Positions 1 through 10,330 of a stretch of DNA of 64,000 nt are shown in pieces. Source of the DNA: Mycocentrospora acerina (taxonomy: Eukaryota; Ascomycota; Dothideomycetes; Pleosporales); contig JAKUHH010000108.1 of the NCBI GenBank assembly GCA_022701365.1, positions 1,294,392-1,358,391 on the forward strand. Direction: 5' to 3'. Numbering within the stretch: the first letter of the stretch is position 1; each line of letters opens with the position of its first letter. Under the pieces are notes generated by a model that saw nothing but the letters and a program-made list of their open reading frames with translations, was not told the DNA's origin and did no database searches. The position numbers were made by a program, and so were the translations under genes.

Positions 1-1410
1 GTTTACACTTGGCGGTACGATTGTGAAACGGCCCTGACAAGAGTATCTAGGTCCAGTCTACAACATCTTGGCGTTCTTGGTATGAAGGAATACCATATGA
101 CAAAAGTAAATCGAGTCACAGGCATATTTCGAGTTTGATTCGAAAAAATGCGAGGGTTATAAAAATGTTCATTCGGTGATTAGTAGAAGGTTGACTTGGA
201 AGATTAAGACTAAGGCAAATCTGAAGAATTCAAATAGTCGAGTAAAATAAACCACTCGTGAGAGAGGAAACAGCTGCAGAGCCTCACCCGCACTTTGGCA
301 TGAACGATGCTCCCCACTTTGGTCGCTAGCCACTGGTTCTGGAATCAATCACTCGGAGGACCGGAACATAGTCGCCTTTTCGCATTCGTATCAACTTGAA
401 AATGATGCGATGGCTTCCTGAGGCCACCTCTCGAGAGAAATACGTGCGAAGAAAGGCCGCCGACGTTCCGGACGCATTTGGATCCTTTCTACGACATCGG
501 CAAAACTCCGGGCAAGGCTGTCAACGAGACACTTGCTCGGTCCTACCAAATCTCGGCTCATTCAACACCGAACTTTCAATGACCAAAGCCTTCACGGGAG
601 GTCTTCAATGTCAAGACATGGCAGTGAAGGGGTTCTGAAAATGTTGGCGAGTTGGATTTAAGCGCCATGTGTCGCGGGCAAATTACCGCCAATTTTCGAC
701 GTGACTAGCGATAAATCTTCCGACAAGGCTGAAGGCGCGAGTCAACGAACAGACGCAATCTCCAATGTTGAATAGAGTGTCAGGCATTCTGCAGACAAGA
801 TTACCTTTTCTGACTAAGATATACCAAAGAGGGCTAGGCTCTTCATTTCTGACTTGTCTCCGCCTGAACATTACACTCACATTTGTGTTAGAACTTTGGT
901 AGACAGTCTTGTTGTATTTTATTGTGGTAGAATTGCGGAGTCATGCAGGGTCCTAATGGAACATAGTGTGATGAAGCTGGCTGCGCAAGGCACAGATCTT
1001 GATTGGCTGACAGACTGGGGTGCATCACGTCATGGTTAATGATTCGACGATATTATCTCACTTTGGACCTACCGTATATGCACAGGAGGCTGAAATTAGG
1101 GCTCCTGCAAGGTCCCTTTCGGAGGATTGTTGTGTGCGACACTTGGCAAAGTCATGTTCTAGATTAGATCCTCCGCCTGCAGCTTATAGGGTTCCAAGAC
1201 TGCTAAGTCTCTTTCACAGCCGCTAGTGAAGTAAGCTTCTTGGCACACTCTAACTTGGGAGATGTTCCGCCGTATACACTGACGCTGGCTATCTGGCCAC
1301 AGCTGTATCGAGTCACGAACTTCTTGGAATTTTGATCAAGCATGCCTAGAGAAGGGCCTTTGCAACGATCTCAGCATCACAGATCAAAGCCGCACAGATG
1401 AGCTTCTGGT
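1..1410. other. intergenic, no supported gene
   Basis: Base composition is ordinary for the gene-containing part. Only short open frames without recognisable domains, signal peptides or a convincing intron structure are present. A partial exon of an unrelated gene cannot be excluded around 420-560, where the open frame is not obviously random, but I recognise nothing in it. Confidence 0.5.
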
Positions 1411-1420
1411 CGGTATAAAG
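1411..1420 (+). promoter_or_regulatory. TATA-like box upstream of PL3 lyase A
   Basis: A GGTATAAAG motif lies about 160 bp upstream of the ATG at 1574. It is followed by a pyrimidine-rich leader around 1460-1500, a layout common in strongly expressed, inducible genes of filamentous fungi. No transcript data support it here. Confidence 0.4.
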
Positions 1421-1573
1421 GGTACATAGCTCTCGCGAACAATTACCAGTCCATCGCAATTCATCCTCTCTTCTTCACCATCACTGTCGTTCCAAAACAT
1501 CACTCATTTATAAACTCGCTTCAAAACACACTCGTTATCAATCCAAATTCTAATTCGGTCAACTACAATCACC

Positions 1574-2434
1574 ATGCAGTTCCTCACTCTTGCCCTTTTC
1601 GCTGGCCTCTCTGCCGCCCAGAGCCTGAACATCCCCGCAGCCGTTGGATCCAAGACTGTTCTCAGCGTTGCTTCGACCATTCCTAAGGGCGTGACCAGGA
1701 ACCTCGGTTACCGCGAGTTTGACCGTGGAATGGCATGCAAGGATGGAGACACCGGCAGCAAGAACGCTGTTTTCATTCTTGAAGATGGAGCTACTCTTGA
1801 GAACGTCATCATCGGTGCTAACGCCCTGGAAGGTGTCCATTGTCTCGGAAAGTGCACAGTCAGGAACGTTTGGTTCCGTGATGTGTGCGAGGATGCGGTC
1901 TCTGCTCTCGGCAAGGGCGATGTGCTTATTGTTGGTAAGTAAAATATCTAATCGCTCTCTGCTCTCATATACTTACCTTCTTTTCTAGGCGGCGGTGCGC
2001 AGAACGCTGATGACAAGGTGGTTCAGCACAACGGCAGCGGAACGGTCACAATCCGTGATTACACTGTTATCAATGTTGGTAAGGTCTACAGGGGATGCGG
2101 TGACTGTAAGTCTTGATTCTTGGAATATTAGTCATGGACATCTGTGACTGACAATCATTTTTCAGGCACCGGCAACTCCTCCAAGGGTGCTCGTCACGTC
2201 GTCATTGAGCGTCTCCGCGCTACCAATGTTAAGACCAACCTTGCTGGTATCAACACAAACTATGGCGACTCTGCTACCATCAGTGGCTCATGCGGAACTG
2301 TCAGCGGTGAGATTTGCCAGCAGTTCAACGGTATCAACAAGGGTGAGGCTTCTAAGAGCCCTGAGATTGCTGGAAAGGAGAGGTGCTTCGGCGCCCAGGG
2401 CAAGTTGGTCAGGGGCGGTATGCCCCGCTGCTAA
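1574..2434 (+). CDS. secreted pectate lyase, family PL3 (copy A)
   Basis: Three exons: 1574-1934, 1989-2105 and 2166-2434, with GT-AG introns of 54 and 60 bp, both in phase 1. They give a 248-residue protein, normal for fungal PL3. A signal peptide (MQFLTLALFAGLSAAQS) opens it. PL3 features follow in order: YREFDRG (about residues 46-52), the cysteine-rich HCLGKCTVRNVWFRDVCEDA stretch (near 90-108, with the acidic calcium-binding pair), ADDKVVQHNG and GKVYRGCGDC. K130, K152 and R155 have the same 22/25-residue spacing as K107, K129 and R132 of the Bacillus PL3 lyase Pel-15, so the active site looks intact. The enzyme would cleave polygalacturonate by beta-elimination outside the cell. A paralogue lies 5 kb downstream. 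A TATA-like box precedes the gene. The start is fixed by the signal peptide. Confidence 0.95.
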
Positions 2435-2740
2435 GCGGTCTCGCTGACAAGCTCGAACTGCTCGAGAACGAGCCAAATGGGAGAGGGGGGTGATATAGGG
2501 ACGTGATGTGGTGGAGACAGACATAATTGAAACCCAAAACAGACTTGTATGTGTTTTGACACAACATGTAGATATGCAACTTTTAAATAGTTTTAATTTC
2601 ACATAAATTTGTTAGGAGATAAAGACCAAGACGAGTGAAGTCAGCAAGTTGCTTTTATTCTAATAATATGAGATGCTTACATTATTGTGTAGATGTATAG
2701 TACCTTTGACTGATGATCCACTTCAGTTATCAATGGCTAT

Positions 2741-2858
2741 TGTCAGGAAGTGGTTCAACCTGAGAATATGTACTGTTCTATTCCAGGATCTATCAGATGA
2801 TAGATCATAGTACCTTTTTGGCTTGCATGGCATAGTGGAATAGAGCTGTGTCCTGACA
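2741..2858 (+). mobile_element. 118-bp LTR-like miniature element, complete copy 1
   Basis: The element begins TGTCAGGA and ends TCCTGACA, so it carries TG..CA ends within an 8-bp terminal inverted repeat. It is flanked by a perfect 5-bp direct repeat, GCTAT (2736-2740 and 2859-2863). Inside is a hairpin, GATCTATC-AGAT-GATAGATC. A second complete copy is at 30356-30472 in opposite orientation with its own TSD (AGTAC). A truncated copy is at 40284-40370 and a diverged one near 16491. It has no coding capacity. It could be a very short solo LTR or a TRIM/SMART-like non-autonomous LTR element. The TG..CA ends and 5-bp TSD argue for integrase rather than transposase mobilisation. Confidence 0.8.
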
Positions 2859-4194
2859 GCTATATGACTCGCTCCCACGAGGATCACAATTATGAGAACT
2901 ATTTTATTGATCTTTCACTTATATTTCAGCAAATTGCCAGGCGGTAGGAGTTAATTGGAAAGGTAATAGAATTAACCTCGAACACAACAATGATCGATCA
3001 ACGCCATCGTTCTATCTGCTTAAAATGTACGAATTTTTGCAACATTGTGTGGAATTATGGTACTGTTTGTCCAGGAACATGTTTAGTGCACGAGTTTCGT
3101 ATCAGTCACTCGCTCAAGTTACATTCATAAGCTTGCATTCACCTTTTCCATAGGCTTCTCCTTCTGATAGGCCTGGAACTTGCCCATTGTGGGATCCATA
3201 ATTTTTATGTGTTTTGAAAATACGTTTCTCACAGGCTTGGTAGCATTAGCACAATGCACCCTGGATTCGGCCCATCTTGTTACACTTTCATGCAGAAACA
3301 GCCAACTTTGCTTAAGTGGGATTCACGAGCACGTGGAAACAGGGATGTAACTGTTTGCATGTGCGGCACAACTTTCGAAACGCTTGAATGTTACAGGCGG
3401 AACCATGCCGTGGCATGTTAGAAAACAGTCGAAATCTTCTGCCGAACGTGCGGAATTATACACAGTATAAACTCGTTGCTCACTGTATCTTGTAAACCAA
3501 TTCTTTCGCCCCTGCTTATGATACGCTAGTGTTGAGTTTCAAGCAATTTTGCGTTTCGGCGGACCTGTTGCCAACCTGTCGTATAAGACACTGTGACTAG
3601 TAGTAAAAGAGCCGATAGGTTTTTTCCATCTCCCACATTAGCGAGAATCTCGTAGCATTTTGAACAGCAAGCAGATTTCGCACCGTTGATAGTGAGGATC
3701 ATCCTCATTATCGTGTGCTAAGACTTTTACCGATTCGAGATCCAGTCAGATCTTCCCGCGAAACCATCGCCTGCTTAGACAAGCTCCCTGCTTTCAAAGT
3801 TTCAGAAGCAATTTGCGACCATCTGGAACCTCACAATGATATGCAAGAACGATTGCACTTCAAATGCGCTACCTGATACCTGTCATTTCCCGGCTCTTCA
3901 CCATATGTGTAGCGTGGTTGGGAACTATTCATGGAACGTTGACATACTTGGCAGCGAAAACAGAACATCGAATCGCACCTCGGATATGACTTGGCAACAT
4001 TTGTCCCAAACGTCGTGCCTCCGTACTCTTGGCATGTTATTTCAAAGGCGCGATTGTGGTCTTATGCGTAATTCGAAGTGTACATAAACCTCTGCTGGAC
4101 ACATGGGAAAAACTATCACCATCGCAGCTCGCAGTCACTCATTATCAAACTCTCTTTACAGCATTCTGCGATCCTTTCATTTCAATCATTTACT
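2859..4194. other. intergenic
   Basis: No gene is supported. Short open frames at 3526-3708 (minus) and 3836-4087 (plus) lack recognisable domains and overlap the carbonic anhydrase upstream region. Confidence 0.5.
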
Positions 4195-5016
4195 ATGCTT
4201 TACCAGTCATTATCAATCCTAACCTTCTTGCCGGCCGTATTCGGATGCGCCGAGCATTTGAATAACAGACGTTCACACCTCAAGAGCCGTCATACCGACC
4301 CCATCCTTGTCCGTGCCGCCGCTTCATCGGACTGGGCATATGAGGCGTCTTTCAACTGGGGAAAGATTAGCCCAGATTATGCTCTTTGCCAAACTGGGAC
4401 ACAGCAAGCTCCCATCGCACTGAAAACAGCCGATAAACCCACGACTGCTAGTACTCCGAAGATAAACTACCCTACAACTGTAGAGGGTAATTTTTTCAAT
4501 TGGGGATACGGGCCTGGCTTTACAGTCATCGGAAATAATACAGCCGAAAGACCGAGTTTCTCCTATGGCAACAAGACGGTCTATCTCGCTGGCTGGCATA
4601 TCCACGCTCCTGCCGATCACTCGGTCGATGGAGACCGCAGCATGGGCGAGATGCACTTTGTGCACACTCTTTCTGATGGCACTCCTGCCGCTGTACTCGC
4701 ATTTCGTCTAGACCCCGGAGAAAAAAACAGCGCCTTCCTCGAGCAGCTTCCCACCATGATCGGGTTCAACGATACGACTACACAAGAGCCCATCACCTTG
4801 GACCTTAACATGGCGATATCTGAGGTTGCCGATTTCCAGGACTTTTGGGCATATGATGGAGGCCTGACCAGCCCTCCTTGTACTGAAGGCATCAGGTTCT
4901 TCATCGCCCGCAAGATCCTGATGACTGGTGTCGAGCAAATGCAAGCGATTCTTGGTGCAAGCACCTACTCGGCTCGTGCCGAGCAGAAAACATGGCGCCA
5001 CTATGTCAACCTGTGA
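4195..5016 (+). CDS. secreted alpha-type carbonic anhydrase
   Basis: A single exon encodes 273 residues. The ATG at 4195 is preferred to the in-frame one at 4078 because it begins a clear signal peptide (MLYQSLSILTFLPAVFGCA). The mature part follows the alpha-CA order: FNWGKISPDYALC...QQAPI near residues 53-75, GWHIHAPADHSVDG with zinc histidines H135 and H137, EMHFVH with the third zinc histidine H154, and LTSPPCTEGIRFFI near 225. The 17-residue spacing between the second and third histidines matches bacterial-type alpha-CAs. The cysteines in YALC and PPCTEG are placed for the conserved disulfide. It should interconvert CO2 and bicarbonate extracellularly or at the wall. There are no breaks; confidence in the family is high. 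Confidence 0.93.
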   Translation: MLYQSLSILTFLPAVFGCAEHLNNRRSHLKSRHTDPILVRAAASSDWAYEASFNWGKISPDYALCQTGTQQAPIALKTADKPTTASTPKINYPTTVEGNFFNWGYGPGFTVIGNNTAERPSFSYGNKTVYLAGWHIHAPADHSVDGDRSMGEMHFVHTLSDGTPAAVLAFRLDPGEKNSAFLEQLPTMIGFNDTTTQEPITLDLNMAISEVADFQDFWAYDGGLTSPPCTEGIRFFIARKILMTGVEQMQAILGASTYSARAEQKTWRHYVNL

Positions 5017-5820
5017 GAGACTCTATTTAAAGTTTTGCCATTCTTAAAAAGCCTATAAATATCCGGAGATGTTGCGGAGTATCGGAATTCGATGTTTTGG
5101 AGTTTGGGGATTTAGCATTTGCTCTGCCTGAGGTTTCATCTACGGGTTGACTTTTTGTAGATATATAATGTAAATGAAAAACTTCTGGCGGGATTGTAGA
5201 GATCGAAACTAAAGTTTGATTACTACTTAACTTTTTTATTTCTCCCCTTCATGTTTGTTCTCATAGAAGTGCTCATCCCGCGTTTCCGAGAGTGGACACC
5301 GATAATTCCCGGAAGACATGACAAGCGAAAAGCCAAATCCTGGATAATTATCAACAAATCTACTGCCCCTCAATCCCGCTGTGATGATTTATTGTATGGT
5401 TACTGTTGGGCAATTTATTTTTTCCTTGATTGAATCAGTATTCAAGATCACGTTAGTTGAATTTTGAACAACTTCAAAGGCATTCTGAGAAGGTATGGGC
5501 ATTACTAGAAGGGGGAATGATGAGTCATTGAAGTTAACTGGTTTTTGTTCGGGAAGGAATGTAGATCGTGTCAAAATGTTTCTCATGTGCCGCGCTAGCT
5601 GTACCGATGCAAGACAAGCCAGCGAAAATCGCAGCAGTAAAACAAAGTCAGGATGCAGCCATTAGAAGTTTCACAGTGCTTGCGGCTCGCTTTGAATCAA
5701 ATTATTTGTGATTTGAAATGATTTACCGCGACATGTCGTTTCCGAGATGCGCCATGACCCTGCGAGTTTAATTTTCATAAAGTCAAGAACAGATTGATTT
5801 TCCACTATTCTGAAGGCACC

Positions 5821-5880
5821 TTTTGGAATGTTACAAGACACTCTGGATACTTTTGGAATGTTACAAGACACTCTGGATAC
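5821..5880 (+). repeat. perfect 2 x 30-bp tandem duplication
   Basis: Two identical 30-bp units starting TTTTGGAATG lie head to tail (5821-5850, 5851-5880) with no mismatch, which suggests a recent slippage or duplication event. The site is non-coding. Confidence 0.97.
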
Positions 5881-7170
5881 GGTAGTAACATTCTGTCGCG
5901 ATCTACTGTAAAGCTATTCTGATTTTTTCTTACAGTTGCTACTTCTTTAATAACTTCGCACAACAACTCTACCAACGTGCAGTAAAGCATTAAGTGGACC
6001 ATCAGAATTACTCGGCTGCGTTAATGTAGGTTCTTTGCAAATTATCTTAATATAACGAAATCAAGGCACGTTCTGTAATACGAGTTCCTTTATGTGTGAT
6101 GCTCGAAGCCAATTAGGATTGTTTGAAATACACTGAATAAGAGCGTTGGACCGAAAACAGTCAACGTAAAGCTAACTTGATACATATTGTGTTGTCTAAA
6201 TCGCCTTCCAAGGCATGAATTGCAACGACTCGAGCCCTTAGCTCGTCCAATAAGTTTTCCAAGCCTGTCTAGATGCTTTTGCCAAGCTTGCCAAGTGTTT
6301 ATTCCAGCACCATGTCCCGCTAGAGTACTCAGGGTCAAAAAATATATCTCATTAGACAGTCCACTTGTCCAAGATGATTGAAGGTAGCCAAGTAGATATT
6401 TCCCGAGCAATTACATGCAAAATCATTATGTTTCAAAGAGAAGTAAGAAGGCTGCATTCCAACATGCTAACGATACACATGCTTCAAAGGCTACTATCAG
6501 TCTTACTCTGCAAAGTCTTGTCGTATCCAAATACGAGATTGCAATGTACGGATGCTATTTCTACTTCTGAGGAGATAGTGAAAGAGGGTTCGCGCGTAGA
6601 GTTTGCGTGGTTTGCCCTTTCCTTTCGACCGTAATTAGGTTTCGAAACTAAGGCGAATTATTCGCTTTCAGGTAAAATAATTGAAGGCCATATTCTTGAG
6701 GTATTATGATTTGTTAATAAACCATTTGCAAGACTCAGATGGAAGACCTGCAGTAAACGGTGAGAATTCAAAGTGGCATCCAAAACAAGTAAGTGCTATT
6801 ACGGAATCGGACCGGTGTTTGTGACAAATATTTGATACTTCTTGCACTACGTTTATGATACCAATACATCATGCGACGCTTGAGTTAATTTGATCGTATT
6901 TCTTAGCTTTCTTGGTAACAATGCTAGATGTTCGCAACTCAGTTTTTCACTAGGATGCACCGGACTTAAATGGGCCGATAGCAATCAATAATTACTGAAA
7001 ATAGATAGATTGAAACGGATTGAAAAATCTAACAAGGCAGCGAGGTACTTGCGAAACATTTGTTTTTCAACCACGTAAAGGCTTTAGTTGTAGGCTGGAG
7101 CACGCACTGTGTACATTGTACACGTAGCAGAGATATTATGGTTGTTGGTAGTCCAAGGAAAACAGAAGAG

Positions 7171-7178
7171 TATAAAAA
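7171..7178 (+). promoter_or_regulatory. possible TATA box for PL3 lyase B
   Basis: TATAAAAA lies about 370 bp upstream of the ATG at 7543. The distance is long for a fungal core promoter unless the 5' UTR is long or spliced, so this is weak. Confidence 0.25.
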
Positions 7179-7542
7179 TGCAGACTGTAAAGCTTGTGAT
7201 CACGATTCCTACTAAAAGCCCTTTTGTACATTGTGTTCTTCGTATTCATTAAGTAGCCAAGTGATCGAAACGAGTCTTGCATATCGAGACTTCACGATAG
7301 AACTCCGTTAGCTTACACTAACATCATCAGACGGGCCTTTGAAAGGCTCCAAAGAAATTGCTTGCGTCCTGAGTCTCAGGTCAAGGAGCATAAAGAGCGA
7401 GGTCTTCTCACAGTAAAATTCTTCATCACTGCAACCAGCTCAACTCCCTTACGTCTATAACCATCGCTCAATTCTACCACAGATTGAAACGATCTAACCC
7501 AACAATTTCAAACACTCGAATCTTCTTACATATTCTACAAAA

Positions 7543-8441
7543 ATGCAGTACCTCGCCATAGCCCTCTACTTTGGAGTCTCTGCTGCTCAAAGCCTTACCT
7601 TCGCCGTTACGTCTGGGCCAATTACTGGACTTCCTGCTGCATGCCGGTTTACTACCACCAACGGTATTAGTGCTCTGACAGCTGCTTGCAACATCCCTGC
7701 TGGCACAACTGTGGATCTTGGTGGCCGCGAATTCGATCGTAATGTGAATTGCAGAGAGGGCAGTGGTAACACTGCTGCTGATGCTGTGTTCATCTTGGCG
7801 AATGGTGCAACAATCAGAAACGGTATTATTGGCGTAAGGCAATCAGAAGGAATCCACTGTTCAGCAGGTTGCACTGTAAGGAATATGTGGTTTCGTGACG
7901 TTTGTGAAGGTAGGAAACATCATCTCAGGATAGATTCAGATCCCGCTAATTGTCTTTGAAGATGCTGTCTCTGCTACTGGGGACGGGAATGTTTTGATTT
8001 CTGGCGGTGGGGCTCAGAATGCTGCCGACAAAGTTATTCAGCACAATGGACGAGGAACCGTTACAATTGAGGACTACACTGTTGTTAACAGCAGCAAAGT
8101 TTACCGGTCCTGTGGCAATTGTAAGTGTAGAGATTTCGCAATTTGCTTTGGCTTTGATTACGTTCACTAACAAAACAAATGTAGGCGGCAACAACCAGGC
8201 CCGGTCGCCACGAACCGTCATTGTTAATCGCCTCCGCGCCAATAATATTGCTACTAACGTTGTAGGCATCAACAACAATTTTGGTGATAGGGCTACAATT
8301 ACCGACTCATGCGGTACCATTCGTGGAGACGTTTGCCAGCAGTTCACTGGTGTCAACAGCGGAAGGAGCGAAGAGAATGGTGGAAAGGCAAACTGCAGCG
8401 GCCAGGGATCGGCAAACTCACTGCTCCTCAGAGCTTGCTAG
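7543..8441 (+). CDS. secreted pectate lyase, family PL3 (copy B)
   Basis: Three exons, 7543-7909, 7962-8120 and 8185-8441, with introns of 52 and 64 bp in phase 1, give 260 residues. A signal peptide (MQYLAIALYFGVSAAQS) opens the protein. PL3 landmarks: GGREFDRN, GCTVRNMWFRDVCEDA, GGGAQNAADKVIQHNG and SKVYRSCGNC. K146, K168 and R171 reproduce the catalytic spacing seen in copy A and in Pel-15. The conserved ICQQF/VCQQF region is also shared with copy A. The second intron sits at the same codon as in copy A, but the first is 14 codons further upstream (after DVCE). The paralogues are clearly diverged, so this is not a recent duplication. Predicted role: extracellular depolymerisation of de-esterified pectin. 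Confidence 0.94.
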
Positions 8442-8721
8442 ATATTTACGCATTCACTGCCATATTTTAACTACAGTGTAGGAGGTACGTAAGCTTATGG
8501 AAAATTCAAAAGAAAACGTAGTTGTTGAGAAGATTACGTCCCCATGGTGTTGTTGGTTGGACTCTAAATAATCCGAAGGGGACTTATGGAATTCTCCTAT
8601 TATGTAAAAAAGGCGAAGAAGTATAAAACTAGAGCTGTTAGAATTAGAAAGGTACAATAGAATGATAGATTTCCAAATTTTTATTGCGTACTGATTCCGC
8701 GGATTTTTAATAGGTCATTTT

Positions 8722-8982
8722 TGTCAGGATTACACCCTGATAAGGGCTGACGGAGGTTGCTCCTAAGTATTAGTACCACTAGGGTCCGTACTAGACCACT
8801 ATGGGAACCTTATACCCCCCTCTTGGTATCTGTTACCATCTGGATCACTAAGAGACTGCTATATAGGCAACTACAGAATCATTACGAGGAAGGTAGTGAT
8901 TTGTCTGTGAAATACTACCATTATATGTGTATACTATACAAGGACTCTACTTGCTTAGTAACGTGAAGTAAGGTTCTTAACA
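8722..8982 (+). mobile_element. solo LTR, TGTCAGGA family, TSD ATTTT
   Basis: A 261-bp sequence begins TGTCAGGAT and ends TTCTTAACA, flanked by the perfect 5-bp duplication ATTTT (8717-8721 and 8983-8987). It aligns along its length with 16085-16350; shared blocks include CTCCTAAGTA, AGAGACT and GACGTGAAGTAAGG-like sequence near the end. The short open frame inside it is not a gene. No internal retrotransposon region is attached. Confidence 0.9.
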
Positions 8983-10330
8983 ATTTTCTGACTGTTGATA
9001 TTTCCCTTTGCCCCTTTAGTCGTAATTTAGCTTCCATTCTTTATAATATGTAATGTTACAATAGTATCTCAAGAAATCTGAATGACCAGATCAAACTTTC
9101 GCGAGATTTTCTTTCATCCCGTCTGCATAGCCTCGGTGACCAACCCAAAAAAGGAGCAGGATCCAAACCAGATCATTCGCATAATTGTGGTTGAACTTTT
9201 TGATTTTTTTGATATCATCCGCCTTGTGCTGCATCACTCATTCTATGTCGCTGCTTATTCATGCTAGAAAGAACTAATCGCTGCGCAGTAAGGTAAGATG
9301 GAAAATATACATCACCTTCTGTTCGCCTCATCCCATCCTCTACTGTAGTAGGCATCGAGACACACTTAGTCTGGGGCTATCCGAGAATGTATGGCCCATA
9401 GCTCACCGATGATTCAACACCCCTAGTTGTTATTAAGTTCAATAAATAAGTAACACTTAGCTCAGATGACGTTTATTTTCGCTCATTTCAATATTGTTGT
9501 GTATTTTTACTTTTGTCAGGATACTCGTCGAGTACGTAGGAGTCAGGATTTGTAGTTTACATTGGCCTTGGAATGTGTAATATGCTTACGGATTCACTAT
9601 TCTTTTGCGGAATTTACAAGGAAATCTTAAATTCGGCCGGTATCCTCTCCTCATTGTTTACTTCGCATCTTCGGTAGTCAGAGCGACTTGGCAACCGTTT
9701 CCGCCAGTGCATAATGAAGAGCTAGCTGAATTCACATGTACAGTTAGGCAGGCTAGCTCGGATTTCTCACGCAAGAAAATGTGTGCCCGTCTTACATGAA
9801 AGGACCTAAATTCGCGGGTTCAAACTACAACATATCACTTTTACCTACTCGATCTTAATTAGGTAAGCACCTAGACGTTTTAGAATTTCTTGAGTTCAGG
9901 GGTTTGAAATACTAAGGTGTCAGTTGCAGTCTTCCGATTCACTTAGCTGAAGCCAAGCTCTCAATTTGCAATGCGACATAAAACAGTATCCGCACAGTAC
10001 TTCTCCCATGGCAGCTCTGTTTGTAGTCACAGGATGACGTATTGTGAAGGATACTTGATTGTCGGGATCGACTCCGCACCAAGCTAGCCGCATTGGGTCT
10101 AGCACAGACCATTCTCGCCCATTTGAAGAAATCGCGTCCTGTAGATCAGGGCCGATCGCGCGATCTAGAATTGCGCGATGGATCTCGCCCATCTGCCATG
10201 ATCATCGCTGACCTAATCGCGGACTTGCTCATCACACTTACACGGGAGGCGCAATTTACTTGCGTTTCGTCACATCGTGCTCGGCTTCTGAAAGGCTTCC
10301 TCAGAACGTTATCGAGGGTGTGTACGTATC
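8983..10330. other. intergenic upstream of histidine kinase
   Basis: No recognisable gene. The short open frames on both strands (for example around 9605-9800 and 9920-10190) have no domain. The last few hundred bases are the presumed kinase promoter. Confidence 0.45.

Larger units (their letters stand above)
5017..7542. other. intergenic, AT-richer, no supported gene
   Basis: About 2.5 kb between the carbonic anhydrase and the second pectate lyase. It holds a perfect 30-bp tandem duplication (5821-5880) and otherwise only short open frames with no domain. The last 350 bp are the presumed promoter/leader of the lyase. Confidence 0.5.

Noticed and set aside
396..638. open frame near the window start
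   Set aside because: Another frame of the same stretch looks equally protein-like, neither has a known motif, and the codon pattern is inconclusive.
8757..8966. 69-codon open frame
   Set aside because: Lies wholly inside the solo LTR at 8722-8982 and is not conserved in the sister LTR at 16085.
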